DNA from: Isoetes taiwanensis | Taxonomy: Eukaryota > Streptophyta > Lycopodiopsida > Isoetales > Isoetaceae | NCBI GenBank assembly: GCA_021234155.1 | Contig: JAJEKV010000143.1 | Coordinates: 322,636-386,635, forward strand | DNA length: 64,000 nt | Reading direction: 5' to 3' | Shown: positions 1 to 9,955 of the stretch, one piece after another | Numbering within the stretch: the first letter of the stretch is position 1 | How the letters are laid out: the number at the start of each line of letters is the position of its first letter | Made by a program: the position numbers and the translations under genes | The notes under the pieces: generated by a model | Databases searched by the model: none | What the model saw: the letters and a program-made list of their open reading frames with translations, nothing else | Told to the model about the DNA's origin: nothing

Positions 1-1071
1 GTCAGATGCATGGGGTCACCAGCACACTTGTTCGTGGCCTTGGTTGAACCGGGTCCTCCTCTATGGGGCGTAGTGTGGGGCCGCTGATATCCCTCACCAC
101 TTGGAACGATCTAAAGGTGTATGTATAGGCCTTCTTGGCCCGGACACCGGGAGTGAAATCCACGGGTCCCATATCAGATCTTGCTCCGGAGATGTGCTTC
201 CTTCCATTACAGAGGGTCGCTACTGAACGTCACATTATTTACTTCCCGTAAGGTGGTGGCTATGGATGAAGCCGCCCGCCCAACCTTGCTTTTGGCAAAG
301 GGCCATGGGCAGAACGACTCAAAGCCTGCTGGAAAGACAAGCAAGCCCGGTGGTTCTCGCTATGGAATGTGCGTGCACACGAGATGTGGACCGGTGCATA
401 CACCGAAGGAACGCTACCGCTTTGAAGCAAGATTTGATGCTTGCTTCATGGCCAAGCTTTGGGATCTTGAGGCCCCCGCCACATGTCAAGGTGGCAAATT
501 ATCGACGCCAGGTTAATCCCATGCTCACGAGGGGCCCACACCACTACATGCGCACTCCATCTACCCATGAAAAAGCGCAGGTGATTGCTTCCATTCGCGA
601 CAGTGCACACCACCTCCGCATTGAGACAGGGAGATGGATTCGGAGCGCGGCGTGAGGACAGAGTCCGGGGCATGCCACCAGGCCATTGAGGATGAAAGTC
701 ACGCCCTCCAGGGCCCGTCGGGGCACCAACATATCCGGCTCCGGTGATGCTCGATTAGTTGTGCCCCATCGGGCCTTGCATGAGCTACCGAGCACGGCCT
801 CTGTAGGTTTGTTGGGATCGTACCTCCGTGAGGTAATGGATACACGGGCCTCGCTTATGCCCCCCGTCCACATTAACCTCGCTTGTACTTGTGGATTATG
901 TATATAATCATGCGGCAAAGATGTCAAAGATCCTTATTGCTACTAGGTTTTCCCAAAACCTTTCGGTGGGGGTTTTTAATCCTCGTAGTAATACGCCGCT
1001 TTTTGTTTGTACTTGGGTCCCATAGGCCGGTTGGTCTCCGTGGACGATAAAACCATATTCTATTCTATTCT
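1..1071 (+). mobile_element. LINE-X copy 1, 3' end (cut by window edge)
   Basis: This segment aligns base for base with 17,429-18,498, differing by many small substitutions and 1-3 base indels. It is the 3' end of a non-LTR retrotransposon: the better copy, about 2.7 kb long, carries reverse transcriptase motifs upstream. Around 20-130 the broken reading matches the post-RT region of LINE ORF2 (LVEP, then about 15 residues of a conserved leucine-rich stretch). It ends in a short ATTCT repeat rather than poly(A). The copy continues beyond the left edge. It has no intact reading frame. Confidence 0.8.
1056..1071 (+). repeat. ATTCT microsatellite tail of LINE-X
   Basis: About three ATTCT units lie exactly where the LINE-X homology stops and LTR homology starts. 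The other 3' end, at 18,477-18,498, has about four units. A simple-repeat tail shared by two copies is a feature of the element. Confidence 0.8.
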
Positions 1072-1209
1072 TTATAATTAATTTAACATAGCTAAGTAAA
1101 TCCCTTGTGGCCAACCCACTAGGTTATCATACCCCAGGGTGGCGTATCTATACTGGGTGATGTGTCAATACATTTATACGTAGACCGTATAAATACTTGG
1201 AACGTCACA
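1072..1209 (-). repeat. 3' LTR, truncated
   Basis: These 138 bp match 11,734-11,871 at roughly 95 percent by eye, beginning (minus strand) with TGTGACGTTCC and including the same near-terminal hairpin. Homology stops where the LINE-X tail begins, so about 1.4 kb of this LTR is missing from the window. Confidence 0.88.
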
Positions 1210-1222
1210 TTCTCACCTCCTT
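1210..1222 (-). other. Polypurine tract
   Basis: On the minus strand AAGGAGGTGAGAA lies directly before the TG of the 3' LTR. This all-purine stretch is the expected plus-strand primer of an LTR retrotransposon. Confidence 0.8.
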
Positions 1223-1765
1223 AGAATTAATGCTGTCCTCAGCATTGGGGTTAGTAACGAATATAGGAAGAAATAATTTTTATAAGTAATATATATGTAT
1301 TCAAAACTTTAAAGTTTGGAAAACAGTTCAAGCACCGTGGTGCATTTCACATGATTATCGAAGTTCAATAGCAACTTCAGTGGAACAACAAACAAAACAT
1401 GTAGACAAAATAAAACTGAAGAGTTCGGGTCATCAGCAACCCTCTAGCAGGGGCAGGGCACGTACTGCTTACTGGCCTGCATATGTCAGTATATCAGTAT
1501 GTATGATGAAATTGTGGTTGAAGGGACCACCCCCTTATAGTAATAAAAAGAAAACCCTATCTATCAGGGGACCTATTATGTCTATGGTTTGCAGTTCATT
1601 GCAGTATAGGGAATGGCCAAGTTCCCATTGTAGCCGAAAAGAACGCGGCCTACCAACTATATGCTCTACAACAAGTTGTGGTCAGGTCAACATTGACAAT
1701 ACACCACGTCCTAGAGAACACAAGGTGATCTCATCATCGGTGATTTATTGTTATTTACGATGCAT

Positions 1766-2275
1766 CTACCCCTCTAGGGCGCTACTCCGTGCAATCAAGC
1801 TTCTAAGCTTACCGCCGGCTGCGGGGTTGATAGCATCGTTGATGGTGCGGCCTTGAGATTCGCGCATGAAATCCGGATAATGCTTGCCAAGGTCTATCTT
1901 CATCACCCAAGTAGCATCGTCAACTGGTAAATGTTTCCATTTAACCAAGTACTGCAACATTTGAGTCCTTCTGGTTTGTTTATAAGCTCGATCAAGAAGA
2001 GCTTCAGGCACTATCTCCAGCTTCTCTTCTGTCATTTCTAGGAGGGTTGGGGTATCCAAAACCTCCTCTGGATCAGGGGTGTGTTGCTTCAGAAGACTCA
2101 CGTGAAAGACCTTATGGATCTTCAAGCGGGGTGGCAATTCTAAGCGATATACTTGTTCTCCAACGTGCTCAATAATCTTGAACGGTCCAGCCCATCTGGG
2201 GGCCAACTTTTTACAGTTGCCAATCTTAAGCTTGGCTTGCTTCACTTTAATCTTAAGCCAAACTGATTCGCCCAC
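1766..2275 (-). pseudogene. Integrase C-terminus and chromodomain (chromovirus pol end)
   Basis: A 169-codon open frame. Residues 1-75 are the integrase C-terminal region (GESVWLK, then LAPRWAGPFKI and VYRLELPP, typical of Ty3 integrases). Residues 105-150 form a chromodomain (EALLDRAYK, then YLVKWKHLP and DATW). In chromoviruses this domain contacts modified histone tails and steers integration into particular chromatin. The aromatic residues Y, W and W of the fold are visible. The frame is separated from the integrase core by about 175 bp with frameshifts (2,276-2,450). Little doubt about family; the copy is broken. Confidence 0.9.
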
Positions 2276-2450
2276 CTGGAAAACGCGTCCACGGGGTTCT
2301 GTGCTTATCGGCTACACTCTTCTGACGACTGCGTGCAGCCAACAAGTAGCCACGAACTTCTTCGACCAGAGCTTGCATCTCCATGAGGAGTTTTTGAGAA
2401 ACCTCTACCTTGGAAACGAGGTTATGCCATGTGTCTGGAGTAAGACATTG

Positions 2451-3515
2451 TTAACCATAGTTTATCATAAAGGGAAACATTCTGGAAGATTCTTGTTTCA
2501 TGCTGTTATAGGCAAATTCGACCAGATAAATATAGTCAGCCCATTGTGATTGCTTACTCCACACATAACTTCTTAGCATATCTTCTATAATGCGATTGGT
2601 ACGCTTTGTCTGGCCATCTGTTTGAGGATGATATGCCGTACTCATAGCAAGCTTGGTCTGAATGGTGGCAAAGAAATCCTTCCAGAATGCACTTACAAAT
2701 TTGGGATCCCTATCCGACACAATTACTCGTGGCATTCCGTGTAATCTGAAGATTTCCTTGGCGAATAGCAGAGCAGTATCAAAGGCTGTATCCGTGGTAT
2801 GGCAGGGTAAGAAATGAGCCATTTTCGACAGTTTGTCGACCACAACCATTAAGGCATCATATCCCCGGAGAGTTCTTGGAAGGGCCACAATGAAATCCAT
2901 GGTTATGATTTCCCATTTGGCGTTGGGCACATCCAGAGGTTGTAACTCACCTGGAATCCTTAACTGTTCAGCCTTGGTTTGCTGGCATACCTGACACTGC
3001 CTAATGTATCTGGCAATGTCCTTTTTCATAGAAGGCCAGAAATAGCTGGAGCGAATCTTAAAATAGGTTTTCATAAAACCTATGTGTCCAGCTATAGGGC
3101 TATTGTGTGTGTCATGAAGAATGAGCTTCCGTACTCCTGAAGTATCAGGTACACACAACTTATCCTTGTGATATAATAAGTTGCCCTCTTTCTTATACGC
3201 ACGAAAGGCTTCGCGCTCTCTATCTGTGCGAGCTTCCTTAGCCAAACTATCCCAAATGTCACAGAACTCCGGATCTGTGGCCAAGGTCTGCTCTATCTGT
3301 TTGCCAAACTCACTGATGAGTGTGGAAATGGCATTACAATGGGTTCGGGTCGCCAAGGGATGGCGGGACAATGCATCCGCAACGACATTGTGCTTGCCAG
3401 ACTTATACATAATCTCGAAATCATACTCCTCCAAGAATTCCATCCATCTTCTCTGACGGAGATTGAGATTTGGCTGGGTGGATAAATAACGGAGACTTTG
3501 ATGATCCGTATCCAA
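2451..3515 (-). pseudogene. RNase H end and integrase core (Ty3/gypsy pol)
   Basis: This 354-codon frame starts inside the RNase H C-terminus (TDHQSLRYL; DALSRHP about residue 50) and continues into integrase. The HHCC zinc-binding motif is seen as H..H at HDTHNSPIAGH and C..C at CQVCQ near residues 135-180. The DDE catalytic residues are present: D in MDFIVALP, D in VSDRDPKF and E in RIIEDMLR. It ends early at about residue 354 in the region that normally leads to the C-terminal domain, so a frameshift separates it from the chromodomain piece. It joins the preceding RNase H segment through an in-frame stop at 3,516. Confidence 0.92.
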
Positions 3516-3792
3516 CTAGAATCTTCTACCAAGAAGGTAGTGTCTCCATATCCACAGAGCACGGACAACGGCTAACAATTCCTGATCATGGGTAGGATAT
3601 TGCTGCTCTGTTTCATTCATTTTCTTCGAGTCATATGCTATAAGTCTCCCCTGCTGCATCAGGACTCCACCGGTGGCAATTTTACTGATATCCGTCGCCA
3701 CTAGTTTATCCTGGTCAGGATCGGGCAATGTGAGAACTGGTGCTGATGTTAAGGCATCCTTGAGCTGCTGGAAACTCCCCTAAACTTTCATC
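3516..3792 (-). pseudogene. RNase H N-terminal part (Ty3/gypsy pol)
   Basis: The minus strand reads [20 protein letters not shown], then KLVATDISKIATGGVLMQQG and EQQYPTHDQELLAVV, which is the start of Ty3-type RNase H with its first acidic residue (D in ATDIS) and E in HDQELL. One stop separates it from the downstream segment. Its upstream neighbour, the RT core, lies in opposite orientation. Confidence 0.88.
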
Positions 3793-4233
3793 TTCCAGTG
3801 CTATGCCTTTTGGATTAACTAATGCCCCAGCAACTTTCATGCGACTAATGAATGATGTCTTTCGACAATACTTGGATGACTTTGTTGTTATTTTCTTTGA
3901 CGACATTCTCATCTATAGTAAGACCCTGGAGGAGCATGAGAAACATCTTAGATTAGCCCTGCAAAAGCTAAGGCGTCATCAGCTCTATGCCAAGTTCTCT
4001 AAGTGCAAGTTTGCCACTCCGAAGGTCGATTATTTGGGCCATATCATTTCGGCAGAGGAAATTGCTACAGACCCGGCAAAGATAGAGGCCGTAAGAGAAT
4101 GGCCTATTCCAGGGAATGTTTCCGAGGTCCGGAGTTTCTTGGGATTAGCAGGCTACTATCAAAAATTTGTAAAGAATTTTGCGAAGATCGCAGCCCCTCT
4201 TACAAATCTCACAAAGCATGAGAAGGTGAGGGA
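3793..4233 (+). pseudogene. Inverted reverse transcriptase core
   Basis: On the plus strand the reading is [12 protein letters not shown], then [18 protein letters not shown] (with the FFDD catalytic box) and [20 protein letters not shown] and APLTNLT. This is the palm and connection of Ty3/gypsy RT, yet the RT N-terminus and RNase H on both sides read on the minus strand. The segment fits exactly into the gap in those two, so it is an inversion in place rather than a second element. The right breakpoint lies at GAATTC (4,231-4,236), read as EF on both strands; the left lies near TTCCAGTG at 3,790-3,798. Confidence 0.9.
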
Positions 4234-4798
4234 ATTCATAATGCCCATACCTAGTGCGAAAAGCGGATTTATGGATGTCCTCCTCTCTAATCCTTATCTG
4301 ATGGTATCCGGAGCGTAGATCAATCTTTGAGAAATACTTAGCCCCTTGCAACTGATCCATTAGGTCATCGGCTCGAGGCAAAGCATAGCGATTCTTGATG
4401 GTATGCTTGTTGAGTTGCCGATAATCAATACACATTTTCAGTGAGCCGTCCTTTTTCTTAACGAAGAGAATAGGAGCGCCAAAAGGCGAAACGCTAGGTC
4501 GGATGAACCCTAGGTTTAGTAACCCCGGGTTGCTTCTTAAGTTCTCGCCAATTCGGAGGACTCATACACAGACGGGCCTTCTTTGGTAGGCTTGGTACCT
4601 GGTTCTAAAGCTATTTCACATTCCACCCCTCTAAAAGGAGGGAGCTTTTGGATCTCATCTGGGAAAAGATCACCAAATTCCCGGAGAAGATGAGCAATCC
4701 CCTCTGGCAAGGTATCGACATTTGCTTCATTTTAGCATCCGCTCGATGGAAGCAAGCCTAATGATGCAAAGGAGCTTTTCCTTGCGTGATAGCTTTAT
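4234..4798 (-). pseudogene. Reverse transcriptase N-terminal part
   Basis: Minus-strand fragments in shifting frames give [38 protein letters not shown] and [15 protein letters not shown], the fingers and first catalytic aspartate region of Ty3/gypsy RT. At 4,235 the reading HYEF runs into the inverted RT core. Frameshifts lie between 4,440 and 4,800. Confidence 0.87.
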
Positions 4799-5190
4799 CT
4801 AACCGTCGATGGACATAGACTGCATGATAGAGTTGAAGGGTTCACCTTTGATAGTCACGCGGGCTCCATTAGCTGCGTTGAAGGTAACTTCTCTCTTCTC
4901 GCAGTCTATGTTGGCTTTTGCAGATGCCAAGAATTCCATACCAACAATGAGGTAATATTTGCCAATATCCATCAGTTCGGCACCCAAAGCAACCAAGTGC
5001 ACCCGCAACTACATCTTAAGATTGATCGCGGCGCCATGAGTATGCCCTCGACCTTACCATCGGCTAGAGTAATGGGCCCCGGTCGGGACCTTAATGTTTC
5101 AAGTGTAAGACTGGGCCATCCTAGGGGAAGCAAAATTATGTGTACTTCCCGTGATCCATAAGAATTACAAAAGGCTTACCGTCTACACCG
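4799..5190 (-). pseudogene. Retroelement aspartic protease region
   Basis: The open frame 4,799-5,008 reads YYLIVGMEFLA, then KANIDCEKREVTF, the conserved end of the plant gypsy protease and linker to RT. Upstream, in another frame near 5,120-5,185, GKPFVILMDHG corresponds to the active-site region, where Ty3-like elements usually have D-S-G; here the middle residue is H. The region is frameshifted. Confidence 0.75.
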
Positions 5191-5289
5191 ACCTATGGTG
5201 GAAATGACAAAAGTGACTTTGCGGCATTGCGGTTTCTATAGCCGCAAGGATATGAGACGCACCGCGGAATATACTCGGGAGCCTCGTCT

Positions 5290-6502
5290 TTTGATGGTAA
5301 GGTCGACTCGGATCGTCCCAATCGAGGTCAGCCATGGCGGTGGGCGTCAAGCGTAACATAAGGACAATTGTGCATAAAGTGCCCGTAGCATGCCTTATCC
5401 CGGCGGAGCTGTTCTCGGGCCTGAATCGACTGTAAGAGATTCCGTACTTCCTTACCAACATTGCTCTGTCTATCCGCCGTGGTGAAGGTAACTTTCTTTT
5501 TCTGGCGACCATAGGAATTCTGCTGAGAGGGGCCCGGACTTGGCGGCAGGGGTTTTATGCGGTGTGGATGGCGGGTCTGAGTAGGGAGCAGGGGGCGGAT
5601 ATCGGGTTCCTTGGTGTGTCCTCCTCGAGGCTCAATGCCTTAGCCTCAGCCTCCGCAACTGATTTTGGGTCTATGGCCTTAACCATCCGTTTGATTGATG
5701 GGGCCAACCCTTCAATATAACCCTCTACGGCTCTCTTTTCATTCATACCTGGTACGTACAGCCTCAGGCGCATAAACTCATCAGTGTAAGCCTGAACCGA
5801 CATACCCTTCTGCTCCAACCTATAAAAGGTCTGAATTTGCTGGCATTTGTGCGCACGAGGCACATTATGCGAATTTGAATGCTTTGGCAAACTTTTCGAA
5901 GTTGCATCCGCTCCCGTCCGGATGCTTGGCCCCTCGCATAGCCCTTCCACCAAATACGGGCAGCCCCGTAAAGGTTGGTGGTGGCAACCTTTCCTGTATC
6001 CTTCTCCGTCATGCCATAGGACTTCCCAAACTCCTTCATTTTGTCCAACCAGGACTCTGCATTCAGTCCGCCTCTGGATTTCTCATCAAACTGGGTCAAT
6101 TTCCTATTTTTCCATATACTAGTTATGGCTGTATCAACCGTCTTACGGTATTCCTTATCCCGGCACTTGGCATGGTCACCAGCTGATACCGATGAACCCG
6201 AAGACACCGAAGTGTTGAGGGTGAGGAAGTGGCGCTATCCTTAGAGGAACTTCGGTGACGCTTAGCATGAGGCCTCCTTGGTGCGGGTACAGGACTGGCT
6301 CCAGAGGGAGATGGCTGTTGTGCAGGTGGACTTGGCGGAAGCGGAGGCAACTCCGGTCCGTCTTCCGGGGTTTGCTGTGGTGGGTTGGCATGCAACACAT
6401 AAGTCTGTAATTCGACCAACTGCCTTTTCATTAACATCGGCCTGTTTCGGTGTCCCTACCGGGCGTTGGAGGTTGTTCGCCGGCGTTGCACGCACCGTCT
6501 AA
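5290..6502 (-). pseudogene. Gag with proline-rich N-terminus and degraded zinc knuckle
   Basis: Read from 6,495 down: a proline-rich stretch (PELPPLPPSPPAQQ), a basic serine patch, then the retrotransposon gag fold (FDEKSRGGLNAESWL, AARIWWKGYA, and in the next frame QAYTDEFMRLRLYV and EGYIEGLAP). Near 5,390-5,515 the reading KACYGHFMHNC is what remains of a CCHC zinc knuckle with the first cysteine pair shortened. Gag would form particles and bind the genomic RNA. At least two frameshifts interrupt it. Confidence 0.85.
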
Positions 6503-6789
6503 ATCGAGTATGAAAAAGGTATAAGCATAATTATAGCACATAAATTCTTTCAAATTTTTATGATGTCGAATAGAGTGTAGAGAGAGACATAAGGGAAATT
6601 TATTATTATAAGAGGAAAACTTTTATATTACAATTTCACACCAAAAGTTGATACGTATATTACACAAAGACAACATGATACAACCTGGAACTTAAAGTTG
6701 AGCTCACAAACAAAGATAAAAAAATGAGACTGGAAAGACCCGCCTAGGGGTTAATAGAAGGGGTATGTGGATCGAGTAGCTTAACACTC
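6503..6789. other. Non-coding spacer within the chromovirus
   Basis: About 290 bp of AT-rich DNA between gag and the next accessory ORF; no reading frame is supportable on either strand. Confidence 0.6.
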
Positions 6790-7200
6790 TCACGCCACGG
6801 CCCTAACAAGCTTGTAGCGTGTCCAGGCCTGGACAATCACTGGTTGGTATTCCCACGTTGGGCTAACAATGAGAAGATTGAAAAGCCTTCTCAAAGCATA
6901 GAAGAGTTGCCACAGGTGGTCGTTAGCGTCCTCGAAAGCCTCGTGCCTGGTCATGCTCCAATAATCCCATGTGCGGCACAGAGTCTGCTTCAGGTCCTCG
7001 AAAGCTCTGTCCCTGAGGATATTAACTATCTCCAACCCTTTTGCGGGATCATAGGGTTCTCCCGGTGGCGGGGGTTCCATCTCATAACCTTCGTCCCATT
7101 CTAGATATTCGCCATATCTTTGGCCATAGTCCTGGTCGGGTGGCCCGAGATCATCCCTCCTGATCATGTCTGTAATTCTCTCCTCATATTCCCAAAGGGT
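6790..7200 (-). CDS. Accessory ORF 3 of the chromovirus, unknown function
   Basis: A 125-codon frame from the methionine at 7,167, possibly extended upstream to about 7,200 (LWEYEERITDM). It contains an acidic, proline-rich segment (GEYLEWDEGYEMEPPPP) followed by a region rich in W, L and R likely to be helical. I recognise no family. It lies on the same strand as gag, immediately upstream of it, between two AT-rich spacers, so it belongs to the retroelement or was captured by it. A structural role in the particle is possible but unsupported. Confidence 0.5.
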   Translation of the reverse strand, partial: TLWEYEERITDMIRRDDLGPPDQDYGQRYGEYLEWDEGYEMEPPPPGEPYDPAKGLEIVNILRDRAFEDLKQTLCRTWDYWSMTRHEAFEDANDHLWQLFYALRRLFNLLIVSPTWEYQPVIVQAWTRYKLVRAVA

Positions 7201-7440
7201 CTCTTCTGCAAGACAATGGAAATGAATATAGGGGGTTGCATAGTTTCATTATAGTCCAAACTCCAATAACTAGCAGAACACATGATGGAAGGATGGAAGG
7301 AATAATTCTCAATTGTATTCATCAAGACAGTAATCGCAATCGATGAAAAAAAGATGTATCATATTATAAAATGGCTAAAGAATTTGCCAACCCAGAATTC
7401 CACAATCATACGCAATACAAAAATGCGTAGTACAATTAGT

Positions 7441-8894
7441 TTAAGAACTAGGTCCTCCCTCTTCATTCGTAGGCCTAGGAGGTGGTGGCGGCGGTTGGTG
7501 TCGCAGCAGAGTCACCCCGGGGTCTACGGTGGCAGCCGCAATAGATGCAACCTCTGGTGGATAGGCAACAGCCAATGGGGCTGCCGTAAGGAGCTTCATG
7601 CTCATCCAGGGTGCAATATCTTGGCCCAAGGCCGTCAGGGCAAGATCTTGTCGCACGAGTACATAAGTAAACGTACGATAGGGGAGCTTCTTGTGCCCGG
7701 CCAATGTGGAGAGAGCACGGAGGGTCCACCATGAAGCTTCAGCCTCCGGCCCTAAATCTCGGGCTATAAAAAGAACTTGGCCCCTGCCGAAAAAGGTCGA
7801 TAAGAAGAAGCGGGTAAGGTGGTTTCCCAATACCTTCCCTTGTGGGGTCTCGACGTGGCCACTTCTTTATCCAAATCCATAGGGACTTCTTCTTCCTTAA
7901 GTTCCTGTTGCTCCTCCTTCAAATGAGTAGGATTATGGTACAAATCCTCTCTCTCGTCATCTGAACCGGAGGGAACCTCAACCATATTGATATTTGGGAC
8001 ATGAGGTCCCATAGCCGTGAAGGCATCTGGTGAGGGCTGAGAGGCCGGCTCCTACATCACCAAGTCCCGGCCGTAGCAATGTCTCGGCGGGTTCTATAGT
8101 CTCCTAGCGAAACTGGAGCAGCTGCTGCACCTCCGGATGAAGCTCAATAGAAGTGAAGTCGATGAAATCGTCCATACAATACTCCGCAAGCTCATAAAGC
8201 ACGTGGTCTTTACGCTTGCGTCTAAATCCGGCCACCATGTGATAAGTCCAGATAATATCATCCAAGAGAAGATATTCTTGCCCTTGGTGATAAATAACTG
8301 GAAGGGCATCCAACCCGACAAGCCTACTAACTTGCTCACGCCAGCGCAAGGGCAGCTCTTCCGCCAATCTAACGGGCGAAAGTAAGCCCATGCCTATGTG
8401 TTCGCCTTCCCCTCCTCGGGAAGACTTCAGCAGGTTTGCCTTTCTACAGGCAAGGTTTCATCCTCGACGTATTGGTCCATGAGGATGGCTAGGGCGAAGG
8501 CAACCTCAAGATATTGCCACCCCTGATGCTGCACAATGGGCAGGTGTTTGCCCCATCGAAGCTTTCCCTTCAGCACATCATATGCATGGGTGTCTCCCCC
8601 TAACATCTCCCGGACTACCTCCCGCTCCAGATACAGTTGGGGAGGATCCCCAAGAGGAATACACAGAGGGAGCATCTCCTCCATGTAGAAGTCTAGAAAT
8701 CCGACATAATCTGGGTGCCGCTGCATGTTGGTAATGAGGTCTAGGCGCTGGCATAGCAAGGGCCGCAACAGGTCGAAAGGAACTTGCGGATCCCAATGTT
8801 CTCCGTATTGATACCATGCGAGAAGGTCAGCGACGGCCATGGCGCTAGAAGGGAGGAGGAAGCAAGAAAAACAGAGAGAACAATTGGAATGCAC
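7441..8894 (-). pseudogene. Accessory ORF 2 of the chromovirus, unknown function
   Basis: Four consecutive minus-strand frames (8,894-8,427; 8,391-8,104; 8,012-7,764; 7,830-7,441) can be read as one protein of about 480 residues interrupted by frameshifts. The likely start is MAVADLLAWYQYG at 8,840, after a pyrimidine-rich leader. The N-terminal half is rich in W, Y and L (WRE, WTYHMV, FIDFTSIELHPEV); the middle is acidic (SDDERED, KEEQQELKEEE); the C-terminus has a proline run (PPPPPPRP). I recognise no family. It lies between the H3-like ORF and accessory ORF 3, same strand as gag. What looks like a separate 5' leader raises the possibility that it was captured or is separately expressed. 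Confidence 0.5.
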
Positions 8895-8939
8895 ACTAAA
8901 AACCCTTTTTAAACCCTTTTTTATTAGGCCGACGCCGCA

Positions 8940-8956
8940 TTTTTTTTTTTTTTTTT
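8940..8956 (-). repeat. A17 tract 3' of the H3-like ORF
   Basis: On the minus strand 17 A residues follow the H3-like stop codon by about 105 nt. An AATAAA-type signal lies about 50-55 nt before the tract (plus-strand TTTATT at 9,007-9,012). This arrangement is that of a polyadenylated mRNA copied into DNA. Confidence 0.65.
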
Positions 8957-9059
8957 AACAAAATAAAAAGTTCTTAATACAACCTCGACTAAAACAAAAA
9001 AGAGTTTTTATTAATTATCACAAAAATATTTACAATGGAAAAACCCCGGTAACACAATG

Positions 9060-9437
9060 CTAAGGACGCTCCCCCTGAATCCTGCGGGCGAGGGCTAAAT
9101 CCTTTGGCATAATGGTGACTCTCTTTGCGTGAATCGCGCAAAGGTTAGCGTCACCAAAAAGTGTCACCAAATAGGCTTCCGCAGCCTCTTGGAGCGCCAA
9201 AATAGCAACGGTCTGGAAGCGGAGGTCGATCTTGAACTCCTGGGCAATCTCCCGGACCAACCTCTGAAAGGGGAGCTTCCGTATCAGAAGTTGGGTTGAC
9301 TTCTGAAATTTGCGGATCTCCCGCAAAGCCACGGTACCGGGTCTAAATCGGTGAGGCTTCCTTTGTGGGGCGGGTTTTGTAGGCGGCCCTACCGGTCGCG
9401 TGGGCACGTCTTGGCTCCAACGGTGGTCGGGAGTCAT
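9060..9437 (-). CDS. Histone H3-like protein carried by the chromovirus
   Basis: This 125-codon frame contains a complete H3 histone fold: [18 protein letters not shown], then [49 protein letters not shown] and a stop right after RRIQGERP. The fold is well conserved, with changes such as FGDANLC for FEDTNLC and TVAILAL for the SSAVMAL region. The N-terminal tail is unlike canonical H3: no ARTKQTARKS, but a proline- and arginine-rich sequence, as in centromeric or other variant H3s. In-frame stop TAG lies one codon before the methionine, so a longer tail would need a frameshift (next entry). It lies between the primer site and gag on the element's coding strand. A nucleosome function is inferred from family; whether it is a CENH3 derivative needs a tree. 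Confidence 0.85.
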   Translation of the reverse strand: MTPDHRWSQDVPTRPVGPPTKPAPQRKPHRFRPGTVALREIRKFQKSTQLLIRKLPFQRLVREIAQEFKIDLRFQTVAILALQEAAEAYLVTLFGDANLCAIHAKRVTIMPKDLALARRIQGERP

Positions 9438-9955
9438 CCACTATTTGGTGTCTTCGACCGAGTTTGGTATTCTTGCCAAAAGCTCCGGCGGTCTTTAATT
9501 TCTCTTTGTATTGCTGGCGGGCCGGACGGACGCCACGCGGCCTTCTTACGGTGCTTAATGGTCGTGTGCTCGGTGGGTATTGGTCCCGGCCCACTCCTTG
9601 ATGTCCCTCCGTCCTGCGGGTTCAGCTAGTCCTGCCGAGCCCTCTCCTCTCGTTCGAGCCTCTCCTGTTCTTCCCGGAACTCCCGGGCTCTCCTCAGATC
9701 TTCTTCAACCTACGCGAAATGTTGTGCTGCGCTTCGGCGAAGAAGTTCAGCATGGTACCGCTGAGGCCGCAGACTCATATCGATCTGAATGGTTGTCAGA
9801 TAATCTATGCTGATATCTGGGATTTCCCCCCATATAAAGCTGCGGGAATCCTCATTCCAACGGTATGGGGGAACCTCAATTGCCCTGCCATCTATGACGG
9901 CAAGGCCGTCCCCGAGGTACCGGTACCATGACTGCATTTTCGGCTCTCCCACCAT
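9438..9955 (-). pseudogene. Possible N-terminal extension of the H3-like protein
   Basis: Two minus-strand frames precede the H3 fold. From 9,955 the first gives an 81-residue segment (MVGEPKMQSWYRYLGDG to AAQHFA), and after one stop the same frame continues as a charged helix (VEEDLRRAREFREEQERLE), a likely coiled coil. From 9,594 a second frame is basic (RRPRGVRPARQQYKEKL). Joined by frameshifts these could form a long coiled-coil plus basic tail in front of the H3 fold. The joining is inference; I recognise no family in the first 81 residues. Confidence 0.4.

Noticed and set aside
3803-4318. Separate plus-strand gypsy element
   Set aside because: The segment fits precisely in the gap of the minus-strand pol, so it is an inversion in the same element.
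5847-6244. Plus-strand frames at the gag locus
   Set aside because: The minus strand carries recognisable gag; these are antisense shadows.
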